From Lachnospiraceae bacterium (GTDB lineage Bacteria; Bacillota_A; Clostridia; Lachnospirales; Lachnospiraceae): a stretch of DNA of 16,746 bases. This document shows, in pieces, positions 1 to 6,246 of this stretch. A program made the translations under genes and the position numbers. Positions within the stretch are counted from its first letter, which is position 1, and each line of letters begins with the position of its first letter. A model generated the notes under the pieces. That model was given only the letters and a program-made list of their open reading frames with translations, did not search any database and was not told where the DNA came from. The stretch is from positions 1 to 16,746 of the forward strand of contig JAISHZ010000281.1 in NCBI GenBank assembly GCA_031262285.1, written 5' to 3'.

Positions 1-160
1 ACCGCACAGAGCCGAGAGGCATTTTGGGTGTTAGACTCTCTGAGCGTTCCGATGAGCCCAGAACATGGTCTCCATCTCCACAGAACGTATAACACCCAAA
101 ATGCCTCTCGGCTCTGTGAGGTTCTGTGCATCGGCAATCGATAAACGTAGATCTGCGAAC
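1..160 (+). repeat. Palindromic MITE-like repeat, copy R1 (left end cut by window)
   Basis: This is the right-hand part of a repeat that recurs at 203-326, 2315-2551 and about 16160-16235. Bases 1-33 and 90-122 form an inverted repeat matching at 32 of 33 positions; the one mismatch is G4 opposite A119. The arms enclose a loop of about 56 bases that contains a shorter CGTTC/GAACG stem. The element ends in a terminal inverted repeat half at 145-160 (ending CTGCGAAC), which matches the R3 termini. Its left terminus would lie just before base 1 and is not visible. There is no coding content. The hairpin could act as a transcript-level structure or terminator, but no T-run follows it. The identity of the element family is unknown to me. 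Confidence 0.85.
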
Positions 161-202
161 CCGTGAATTGTAACAATTCATGTATTCGGTTATGATTCAT
201 GC
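161..202. repeat. Palindromic spacer motif between R1 and R2
   Basis: This 42-bp spacer separates two tandem repeat copies. It contains a perfect palindrome at 164-180 (TGAATTGT, A, ACAATTCA). A related GTGAATTGTAAC motif adjoins the R3 copy next to the feoB stop codon, and a further near copy stands alone at 5121-5138. The motif may be the outer part of the element or its preferred target; the sequence does not decide which. Confidence 0.5.
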
Positions 203-326
203 GTTCGCCGATGTAAGTTTAAAGAGCGGTGTATCCCGGACGAACCGCACAGGCCGTGGGGAGTTTTGGGTGTTAGACTCTCTGTTCGGTTCTGGCATTG
301 ATATGCGCAAATGTAGATCGGAGTAG
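203..326 (+). repeat. Palindromic MITE-like repeat, copy R2 (internally deleted)
   Basis: This copy has the same orientation as R1 and lies 42 bp after it. It begins with the terminal repeat GTTCGCCGATGTAAGT (203-218) and keeps the left arm (around 245-275). It then jumps at CTCTG (280-284) directly to the sequence that follows the right arm in R1. Nearly the whole right arm and loop are therefore missing. In R1 the two CTCTG copies at 38-42 and 112-116 would bracket such a deletion of 74 bp. The right terminus (around 311-326) is degraded. This copy can no longer form the large hairpin. Confidence 0.75.
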
Positions 327-369
327 TAAGTGCATTTGATTAGATGTGTGCTAAGATACGCAATAGTTC

Positions 370-398
370 TTGCATACTCATCTGCAATAGATTAAACT
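370..398 (+). promoter_or_regulatory. Weak candidate promoter for the 502 membrane protein
   Basis: TTGCAT (370-375) and TAAACT (393-398) are separated by 17 bases, each matching the sigma-A consensus at four of six positions. It is the best pair I found between the R2 repeat and the gene, and it would leave a leader of about 95 bases. Other weak pairs are possible, and this stretch (327-501) holds no gene. Confidence 0.25.
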
Positions 399-471
399 GA
401 CTCGTAAACAAGGATTGAATAGTATCAGTGTCAATAGTGAGACACCAAAACCATGGAATACATCTTGAGAG

Positions 472-490
472 AACATGAAGGGTTCATGTT
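472..490 (+). promoter_or_regulatory. Hairpin abutting the ribosome binding site
   Basis: AACATGAA (472-479), GGG, TTCATGTT (483-490) forms a perfect 8-bp stem with a three-base loop. It ends one base before the AGGAG ribosome binding site at 491-495 of the next gene. In mRNA it would sit directly against the site and could affect ribosome access or transcript 5' stability. No T-run follows, so it is not a classic terminator. Confidence 0.45.
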
Positions 491-501
491 AGGAGAAAGG
501 T

Positions 502-2031
502 ATGAAACGAGTGAAGGAGTATTTGAAGAAAAGTCCTTATTTCCTACCGGCTTTTGTATCTTGTGCTGTTTTGTCAGCGTTAAGTATGATTTTACTAATT
601 TTAGCGCAACACAATTATCCTACCGGTGATGATCTGGGGTATAGTGCCGTGGTGCGACAAAGTCTCGTGGCGGGAGGTTCTGTTTTTGATGCCTTCTTCT
701 TGGCAATATCGAATAGCATACAGACCTATTTCTCTTGGCAAGGGTGCTATGCTGCAACTTTTCTAACGTCGATGCAACCCGGAATTTGGGGGGATTCGTT
801 TTACCCGTTAACCACATGGATTCTGCTTGGAACCTTTTTGTTATCACAACTTTATTTTTTTCATTGGTTTGTTCATAAAGTATGTAAACAAAGGGTGAGT
901 GTTGGCATTTTTGTATGGAGCAGCGTAGCTTGTCTGCAAATATATAATATGCCATACCCCAATGAGGCTTTTTATTGGTACTGTGGGGCAATGGCGTATA
1001 CTTTTTTCAACTCGATCGCTTTGATTTATTTGACGATGCTTGGAAAACTACTCCTTCATCGACAGGGCAAATCGACTAAAGGGAAGTTGAAAAGAATTCT
1101 TTTCATAGCGTGTTCGATTTTCTTGGGCTTTTTTATTGGAGGAGGGAATTTTGCGACCGGTCTTTGCCTCTGCGTACTGGTGTTTTGTCTACTTGCATTC
1201 TGCATTTGGCGAAAGATTTCCATTCGACTGGTCTTACCGGCAATGATTGTATTGTGGATAGGGTTTCTCCTAAACATCATAGCCCCCGGAAATACCATCC
1301 GGCAGTCAAGTGTTCCGGAAGATCTATCGTTACCGGCACTGGAGGCTGTATGGCTTTCTATACGTCATATGGCTGCTAGCATTCGTGTTTACTGTAATAT
1401 CCAAGTATATATTCTGGCTGCTTGTTTGGCTCCGATACTATGGAAAGGTGCACGCAAAGTAAAATGGGATTTTCGATATCCACTGCTCTTTGTAGGATTG
1501 GCATTTGGCGTGTACGCATCCATGCTTGCGCCAATTTCCTATGCGAATGGTTCGTATGGACCGCAGAGAATGTCTTGCATTATTTGGGCAAACTTCTTTT
1601 ACTGGCTGCTTTTTACAGAATTCTATCTGATCGGATGGTTAGCGAAAAAGGGGGAACGCGTGAAAATACACCACAACGCCTTGCTTCATCGACTCGCAAA
1701 CACTTTACAGAAACCCATAACTACGCCACTTTTTACACTGTTATGCGGTTGTCTGTTCTTACTCAGTACGATTGTGATCGGATATAAGGATACGACCGCT
1801 TATCAAGCGTATCGCTCTTGGCGGATAGGGGACGCTGTTGCGTACGGTCTGGAAATGGAGGAGCGGCTCACAGTCTTAGAAGACGATTCTATAACAGACG
1901 TGTATTTCCACCCAATCGTCAATCGTCCTCTATTGCTCTTTTATTGTGACATTACGGACGATCCACAAGATTATTTCAATACATCTATGGCTCAATTTTA
2001 TGGAAAGAAGGCCGTAAATTTAATTCGTTAA
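502..2031 (+). CDS. Polytopic membrane protein, DUF6056-like
   Basis: This 509-residue protein is almost entirely hydrophobic, with roughly ten membrane-spanning segments beginning at about residues 13-36. An acidic pair lies just after the first segment (PTGDDLGYS, about residues 40-48). That arrangement is typical of GT-C-like membrane glycosyltransferases and of the DUF6056 family, which I believe this belongs to. After the last membrane segment, about 80 residues form a hydrophilic tail containing DITDDPQDYFN and FYGKKAV, also reminiscent of DUF6056. The function is unknown; a role in transferring sugars to an envelope polymer is an inference from topology. The start is set by AGGAG at 491-495. 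The gene stands alone on this strand, preceded by two palindromic repeats, and its stop codon overlaps the stop of the convergent small gene (2028-2030). Confidence 0.72.
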   Translation: MKRVKEYLKKSPYFLPAFVSCAVLSALSMILLILAQHNYPTGDDLGYSAVVRQSLVAGGSVFDAFFLAISNSIQTYFSWQGCYAATFLTSMQPGIWGDSFYPLTTWILLGTFLLSQLYFFHWFVHKVCKQRVSVGIFVWSSVACLQIYNMPYPNEAFYWYCGAMAYTFFNSIALIYLTMLGKLLLHRQGKSTKGKLKRILFIACSIFLGFFIGGGNFATGLCLCVLVFCLLAFCIWRKISIRLVLPAMIVLWIGFLLNIIAPGNTIRQSSVPEDLSLPALEAVWLSIRHMAASIRVYCNIQVYILAACLAPILWKGARKVKWDFRYPLLFVGLAFGVYASMLAPISYANGSYGPQRMSCIIWANFFYWLLFTEFYLIGWLAKKGERVKIHHNALLHRLANTLQKPITTPLFTLLCGCLFLLSTIVIGYKDTTAYQAYRSWRIGDAVAYGLEMEERLTVLEDDSITDVYFHPIVNRPLLLFYCDITDDPQDYFNTSMAQFYGKKAVNLIR

Positions 2032-2171
2032 TGTTTTTCGTTAAAATAAGGACAATTCTGAGCACAACTGCAACCCACGCAGGAATGCGTAGTCTTTTTG
2101 TGACGAATCAGATATCTAATGATCAGGACGACGATTACGATCAAAATCGCGCCGACTACAAAAGTTCCCAT
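2028..2171 (-). CDS. FeoB-associated Cys-rich membrane protein
   Basis: This 47-residue peptide has one N-terminal membrane segment (about residues 2-22, very rich in V and I), a basic RHKK stretch and a Cys cluster, SCVGCSCAQNC. That is the pattern of the FeoB_associated family, small membrane peptides usually found directly after feoB and thought to assist ferrous iron uptake. The start at 2171 is chosen because a near-perfect AAAGGAGGTTT lies immediately before it. The open frame continues upstream through an 18-bp tandem repeat, but no ribosome binding site supports a longer form. A 387-bp gap containing repeat R3 separates it from feoB, so it may be transcribed from its own promoter. The four Cys could bind Fe(II) or a cluster; this is inference. 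Confidence 0.85.
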   Translation of the reverse strand: MGTFVVGAILIVIVVLIIRYLIRHKKTTHSCVGCSCAQNCPYFNEKH

Positions 2172-2192
2172 AAACCTCCTTTCGATAGAAAT

Positions 2193-2239
2193 TACCATAG
2201 GTATCGAAGATACCATAGGTATCGAAGATACCATAGGTA
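2193..2239 (-). promoter_or_regulatory. 18-bp tandem palindromic repeat, candidate operator array
   Basis: An 18-bp unit is repeated exactly at 2193-2210 and 2211-2228, followed by an 11-base partial third copy at 2229-2239. Each junction builds the inverted repeat GGTATC, 3 bases, GATACC, and also TACC, 3 bases, GGTA. The array lies 22-68 bases upstream of the start codon of the FeoB-associated peptide, between its ribosome binding site and a TTGACA -35-like hexamer. Tandem dyads in that position are typical of cooperative repressor operators. The cognate regulator is not known. Confidence 0.5.
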
Positions 2240-2261
2240 CATACATATCATGAAGTGTCAA
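2233..2261 (-). promoter_or_regulatory. Candidate promoter of the FeoB-associated gene
   Basis: A perfect TTGACA reads on the minus strand at 2261-2256. Seventeen bases further on is ACCTAT (2238-2233), a poor -10 element that overlaps the edge of the tandem palindromes. The good -35 with a weak -10 leaves the promoter uncertain. If real, it lets the small gene be transcribed independently of feoB despite the inserted repeat. Confidence 0.35.
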
Positions 2262-2314
2262 GCGATAAAGCTCAAAAATATTTTATGCATAACTAAATTG
2301 GTTACACGTCATGA

Positions 2315-2551
2315 GTTCGCCGATCTACGTTTACCGATTATCAATGCACAGAACCGCACAGAGCCGAGGGAAGTTTTGGGTGTTATACGTTCTGTGGAGA
2401 TGAGACCAAGTGAAAATGAGCGCTTGCTTGTGCGCGCATTTTCACTGTTCGGGGCTCATCGGAACGCTCAGAGAGTCTCACACCCAAAACTTCCCTCGGC
2501 TCTGTGCGGTTCGTCCGGGATACATTGCCTTTAATACGTACATCGGCGAAC
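2315..2551 (-). mobile_element. Palindromic MITE-like repeat, complete copy R3
   Basis: This is the best-preserved copy, 237 bp, in opposite orientation to R1 and R2. The termini are GTTCGCCGATCTACGT at 2315-2330 and its near-perfect inverse at 2536-2551 (15 of 16). Inside, 2351-2383 and 2480-2512 form a perfect 33-bp inverted repeat. The loop contains a further palindrome (2409-2446) that R1 lacks. No open frame of note and no clear target-site duplication was found. Flanking bases outside both termini also resemble each other in inverted orientation (around 2295-2314 and 2552-2572), so the true ends may lie further out. It separates feoB from its usual small partner gene and can form a very stable hairpin in either strand, so it may end or attenuate feoB transcription. 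Confidence 0.8.
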
Positions 2552-2558
2552 ACCTGAG

Positions 2559-4727
2559 TTACAATTCACGCGCGTTTTTAGTCATCTGATAACCGCGTGA
2601 AGGTCTACGAAATAAGCCAAACAAAAATCCCGCGAAAAGAACAAGCGCCAACAGCGTCCAACCGGTAAAACTTCCAACAAAGAGCGATCCAAATTGAAAC
2701 CACAAAAGAGAAATGAAATACGCAAAACCACACTGATACCCAATAGCAAAGAAGAACCAACCACGATGATTCATCTCTTTACGGATGGCACCGATGGCAG
2801 CAACACAAGGCGCGCAAAGAAGATTGAAGATCAAAAACGAATACCCGGAAAGAATCGAAAAATGAGTGCTCAAAGTCGGAATGGCAGACAATCCTTGTGA
2901 AGCCGTTTGTGATCCTTGAAAGAGTACTCCGAAAGTGCTCACCACATTTTCTTTGGCAGCCAGACCGGTCAATGTAGCGACTGCAGACTGCCAGTCTCCC
3001 CAGCCAAGCGGTACAAATATCCAAGCGATCGCGGTACCAATCCGTGCCAACAAACTGTTGGACATCTCCACCATCCCGAATCCGGTGTGCGACCAACCAA
3101 AATGAGAAGCAAACCAGATCACCATCGATGCCAGCAAGATAATCGTACCTGCTTTTTTGAGAAAAGACCAACCACGATCCCACATATTTTGCAAGACATT
3201 CCTAAGCGTAGGCATATGATAAGAAGGCAGTTCCATCATAAAAGGTGCCTCGTCTGATGCAAAAAGTTTTGTTTTTTTCAATAACAATCCGGAACAAAGG
3301 ATTGCTGCGATTCCGATAAAATAAGCACTGGGCGCCACCCACCAAGCATCATGAAACAATGCGCTCGCCATCATGGAAATGATGGGAAGCTTTGCGCCGC
3401 AGGGGATGAATGTCGTAGTGATGATCGTCATGCGGCGATCCTTCTCGTTTTCTATGGTTCTGGAAGCCATAATGCCGGGAACTCCACACCCCGTGCCGAT
3501 TAAGATAGGAATGAAAGATTTACCGGAAAGTCCGAAGCGGCGAAAAACGCGATCCAAGATAAACGCGATTCGCGACATATAGCCACACGCTTCTAAAGCC
3601 GCCAAAAACAAAAATAACATCAACATCTGCGGAAGAAATCCAAGAACTGCGCCGACACCGGAGACCATTCCGTCCAATATCAGACTCTGTAACCATGGCG
3701 CACAGTGGATTGCTTCTAGGAAATTTTGTAGCAAAATAGGAATACCCGGTATCGAGATACCCCAAAAGCTCCACGACTCACCAAATACTCCTTGCAACAT
3801 CCAGTCACTCCCGATGCTACCCAGAGTAGAGACCGACACAAAATACACCAGAAACATCACCATAGCGAAGATCGGAAGCGCTAAAAAACGATTTGTGACA
3901 ATAGCGTCAATTTTATCAGAACGCGTAATCTTATCTTTGCGTTTGCGATCGACACAATGCTCGATGATCGAATCAATATAAGAATACCGTGCGGATGTAA
4001 TAATACTTTCACTGTCGTCGTCTAGCTCTCGTTCGCACTCTTTGATATCTTTTTCTATATGGGAAAGCGTATTCGTATCAATATGTAACTTTTCGATAAC
4101 CTTCCTATCTCGTTCAAAAAGCTTAATCGCGTACCAACGCTGTTGAACCTCCGGCATATCATGGAGAATCGCTTCTTCGATATGTGCCAATGTATGCTCT
4201 ATGATACCTGCAAAGTAATGTCTAGGCGCTATCTTGCCGTCCTTTGCCGCCAAGAGAGCCGCCTTCACCACATCGTCAACGCCAAATCCCTTGGTCGCAC
4301 TCAAGGATACTACTTCACAACCAAATACCCGAGACAATACCTCCAAGTGGATCGTATCACCGCTCTTGGCGACCGCATCCATCATGTTGATGGCGACTAC
4401 CATCGGAATTCCGATTTCCGCCAACTGTGTCGTCAAGAAAATACTACGTTCTAAACTAGTCCCATCGATCACATTCACGATCACGTCGGGCGCGTGGTCG
4501 ATCAAAGCGGTACGAGCCACGACTTCTTCCGGACTGTAAGGGGAAAGAGAATAAATACCGGGTAAATCGGTCACGATGATATCTTCGGCTCCCTTTAGCC
4601 TACCTTCTTTCTTTTCAACCGTTACCCCCGGCCAATTCCCGACGAATTGATTAGACCCGGTCAAAACATTAAAAAGTGTGGTTTTGCCACAGTTTGGATT
4701 CCCAGCCAGAGCAATGTTCAATGACAT
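2559..4727 (-). CDS. feoB: Ferrous iron transport protein B
   Basis: FeoB is the membrane Fe(II) permease with an N-terminal GTPase domain. All five G motifs are visible: GNPNCGKT (9-16), the switch-I GVT with T36, DLPG (54-57), NMMD (114-117) and SATKG (143-147). A helical spacer domain follows to about residue 270, then the membrane half with paired Gate regions and the conserved GTGCGVPG near residues 408-415. The length of 722 residues is normal for the family. The start is supported by GGAAAGGAG a few bases upstream. It follows feoA by 51 bp, so the two are probably one transcript. The last residues (NAREL) and the stop codon are encoded by the GTGAATTGTAAC motif flanking repeat R3, so the C-terminus may have been reshaped by that element. 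Confidence 0.97.
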   Translation of the reverse strand: MSLNIALAGNPNCGKTTLFNVLTGSNQFVGNWPGVTVEKKEGRLKGAEDIIVTDLPGIYSLSPYSPEEVVARTALIDHAPDVIVNVIDGTSLERSIFLTTQLAEIGIPMVVAINMMDAVAKSGDTIHLEVLSRVFGCEVVSLSATKGFGVDDVVKAALLAAKDGKIAPRHYFAGIIEHTLAHIEEAILHDMPEVQQRWYAIKLFERDRKVIEKLHIDTNTLSHIEKDIKECERELDDDSESIITSARYSYIDSIIEHCVDRKRKDKITRSDKIDAIVTNRFLALPIFAMVMFLVYFVSVSTLGSIGSDWMLQGVFGESWSFWGISIPGIPILLQNFLEAIHCAPWLQSLILDGMVSGVGAVLGFLPQMLMLFLFLAALEACGYMSRIAFILDRVFRRFGLSGKSFIPILIGTGCGVPGIMASRTIENEKDRRMTIITTTFIPCGAKLPIISMMASALFHDAWWVAPSAYFIGIAAILCSGLLLKKTKLFASDEAPFMMELPSYHMPTLRNVLQNMWDRGWSFLKKAGTIILLASMVIWFASHFGWSHTGFGMVEMSNSLLARIGTAIAWIFVPLGWGDWQSAVATLTGLAAKENVVSTFGVLFQGSQTASQGLSAIPTLSTHFSILSGYSFLIFNLLCAPCVAAIGAIRKEMNHRGWFFFAIGYQCGFAYFISLLWFQFGSLFVGSFTGWTLLALVLFAGFLFGLFRRPSRGYQMTKNAREL

Positions 4728-4778
4728 AGCTGCTCCTTTCCGTATAGTTGAATCAATACAAATGTCAATAAGGGGATC

Positions 4779-5003
4779 CTAGGCTTCTACTTCGATTAAA
4801 TCTGCATCACTCTTGCGGAGAGTTAATGCATATCCGCGCACCGATATTTCAATCGGATCTCCAAACGGAGCAGCCTTGCGAACAATAATCTCCGCACCTT
4901 TGGTAATTCCCATCTCCATAATCCGTCTTTTTATAGGACCTTCGCCTCCGATCTTCAACACATGAACGATGGTACCCGGCTTTGTCGTCTTTAAAGTCTG
5001 CAT
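4779..5003 (-). CDS. feoA: Ferrous iron transport protein A
   Basis: This is a 74-residue SH3-like protein of the FeoA family, a small cytosolic partner needed for FeoB-dependent Fe(II) uptake. Family features visible are the GTIVHVLKIGGEG start, the RRIMEMGITKGAEI segment, the APFGDPIEISVRGYALTLRK core and a short acidic end. Length and order are typical. The start is supported by AGGAGA about six bases upstream. It is the first gene of the minus-strand feo block, with feoB 51 bp downstream. A consensus-like promoter and a 16-bp palindrome lie directly upstream, which suggests metal-dependent repression. Confidence 0.95.
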   Translation of the reverse strand: MQTLKTTKPGTIVHVLKIGGEGPIKRRIMEMGITKGAEIIVRKAAPFGDPIEISVRGYALTLRKSDADLIEVEA

Positions 5004-5035
5004 ATTGTCTCCTGTTATCTTCTAAGTAGCCAGCG

Positions 5036-5051
5036 GTTAGTTGCAACTAAC
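5036..5051 (-). promoter_or_regulatory. Perfect 16-bp palindrome, candidate metal-regulator operator of feoAB
   Basis: GTTAGTTGCAACTAAC is fully self-complementary and lies 8 bases downstream of the -10 element of the feoA promoter, overlapping the expected transcription start. A repressor bound there would block initiation. The TTAGTT/AACTAA half-sites resemble DtxR-type dyads in style, but I cannot match them to a defined consensus. The DtxR-family protein at 11391-11750 is a candidate binder. Confidence 0.6.
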
Positions 5052-5058
5052 TATCAAC

Positions 5059-5087
5059 AAGATAACAGAAGAAATTCACCTTGTCAA
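5059..5087 (-). promoter_or_regulatory. Sigma-A promoter of feoAB
   Basis: On the minus strand TTGACA (5087-5082) and TATCTT (5064-5059) are separated by 17 bases. The -35 is perfect and the -10 matches four of six. Transcription would start near 5052, next to the palindrome at 5036-5051, giving a leader of about 50 bases before feoA. Confidence 0.65.
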
Positions 5088-5120
5088 GACGATTTTCGTT
5101 TATAACTTATCGATGCATAA

Positions 5121-5138
5121 AACCCGTGAATTATAACA
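5121..5138. repeat. Solo copy of the repeat-flank motif
   Basis: AACCCGTGAATTATAACA matches 17 of 18 bases with 158-175, the junction just outside repeat R1. It stands in the divergent feoA/peptidase intergenic region with no recognisable element attached. It may be a relic, an unoccupied target site, or chance in AT-rich DNA. Confidence 0.35.
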
Positions 5139-5160
5139 TACAAAATTTGTAAAAGAAAAG

Positions 5161-5189
5161 TTACTGTAAATTATTCGTCCTTATGTTAT
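5161..5189 (+). promoter_or_regulatory. Candidate promoter of the plus-strand gene run
   Basis: TTACTG (5161-5166) and TGTTAT (5184-5189) are spaced by 17 bases and lie about 70 bases before the S66 peptidase gene. Overlapping TATGAT hexamers make the exact -10 uncertain. This would be the only promoter I can propose for the six-gene block. Confidence 0.35.
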
Positions 5190-5261
5190 GATAAGAGTTA
5201 AGTTTGACTACGCCAAGTCACAGTAACAGCAGTCTCACATTAAAGAAAAGGGGGCATGGTT

Positions 5262-6149
5262 ATGATACCTGCTAAAATAAAGATCGGTGATACCATAGGG
5301 ATTCCTTATCCGAGTCGCGTGGCGGATCCTATCCAAGTGAACAGAATAAAGACTGTATTGGAGCGTTTTGGTTTTGGTATAAGGATTGGCCATAATGCTT
5401 ATGCGAATACATATGAATATACCGCTTCCGCGCAGGAACGCGCAGACGACATCAACGCTATGGTGAAAGATCCTATGGTAAAGATGATTTTTTTTAGCGG
5501 CGGAGACGCCGGTGCGGAAGTGTTACCCTATTTGGATTATGAAGCGATTGCGCACAATCCCAAGATATTTAGTAGTTTCAGCGACGGAACGTGTATTTTG
5601 AACGCAGTGTACGCGATGACAGGTTTGGTGACTTATTATGGGCAAGGACCGGGACAGTTTCAATATTTGCGGTATTATGATTGGAATCATTTTGAAACGA
5701 ATTTCATGAAAGAAGAAAAAGAAAAGGAATTTTTCAAAGATACTCCTTGGGTAACCTTATGCGACGGAGTTGCAAGCGGCATATTGATCGGCGGCTATCC
5801 TAGTTTGTATGCCATGATGCTTACAACAAAATATGGCAAAGTGGATAAAAACAAGAAATATCTTCTTTTCTTGGAAGCACATGAGCACTTTGATCCGGTG
5901 GCGCAGGCGGCAACGGCATTCGCACTGATCGAACAATCCGATATGATGGACTGTGTGACCGGGTTGTTAGTAGGGAACTATTCGCCTCAAGTACCGCCTT
6001 CTTATCTGGAGATGATCGCCAGGATCGGGCAACGGCGCAATATTCCGGTGGTTTACTGTGATGATTTTGGGCACGGTAATTCTCATGCCATCCTACCGAT
6101 CGGAAAGACAGCAACACTCGACGCTACCGCGCAGACATTGTGGTTTTAA
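5262..6149 (+). CDS. LD-carboxypeptidase-like S66 family peptidase
   Basis: The 295-residue protein has the S66 (LdcA/MccF) fold signature. Numbering from the upstream ATG at 5256, the likely catalytic triad is Ser109 in FSSFSD, Glu207 in LFLEAHEHF and His273 in FGHGNSH, followed by the family's LPIG. The GDTIGIPYPS start and the FFSGGDAGAEVLPYLD segment are also typical. LdcA enzymes remove the terminal D-Ala from murein tetrapeptides, while MccF relatives cleave peptide-nucleotide antibiotics, so the substrate is open. The ATG at 5262 is preferred because the AAAGGGGG site (5247-5254) lies 7 bases from it but only 1 base from the ATG at 5256. It leads the plus-strand run. There is no signal peptide, so action is cytoplasmic. 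Confidence 0.88.
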   Translation: MIPAKIKIGDTIGIPYPSRVADPIQVNRIKTVLERFGFGIRIGHNAYANTYEYTASAQERADDINAMVKDPMVKMIFFSGGDAGAEVLPYLDYEAIAHNPKIFSSFSDGTCILNAVYAMTGLVTYYGQGPGQFQYLRYYDWNHFETNFMKEEKEKEFFKDTPWVTLCDGVASGILIGGYPSLYAMMLTTKYGKVDKNKKYLLFLEAHEHFDPVAQAATAFALIEQSDMMDCVTGLLVGNYSPQVPPSYLEMIARIGQRRNIPVVYCDDFGHGNSHAILPIGKTATLDATAQTLWF

Positions 6150-6246
6150 TTGTGTGATACGCAGCGGGGATAAACATAAGCACATCGAAAGAAATGTCGT
6201 GAAATACGAAAAAGGTGAAAGCGGCATTTCGATCTTGAGAGGGAAC

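Noticed and set aside
1..326. CRISPR array or tandem repeat array
   Set aside because: Only two copies are present, they are large and internally palindromic, and the 42-bp spacer is related to the element flanks rather than unique.
2172..2261. N-terminal extension of the FeoB-associated peptide encoding IPMVSS repeats
   Set aside because: The frame is open because the 18-bp unit is a multiple of three. The strong AAAGGAGGTTT before 2171 and the membrane segment starting there mark the true start.
2031..2534. 167-codon plus-strand frame after the membrane protein
   Set aside because: It runs antisense through the FeoB-associated gene, the tandem repeats and repeat R3. The sequence is low in hydrophobic pattern and has no ribosome binding site.
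2315..2551. Insertion sequence with a transposase
   Set aside because: The element is 237 bp and has no credible open frame. Only terminal inverted repeats are present, so a non-autonomous element is the most that can be said.
5014..5066. Outer inverted repeat GTTATCTT/AAGATAAC around the feoA palindrome
   Set aside because: One arm contains the -10 element and the arms are 37 bases apart. It may be chance, so it is not listed as a separate site.
6058..6246. 63-codon upstream extension of the ABC-class ATPase
   Set aside because: It overlaps the end of the S66 peptidase, lacks family-like sequence, and a suitable ATG with the expected N-terminus lies at 6247.
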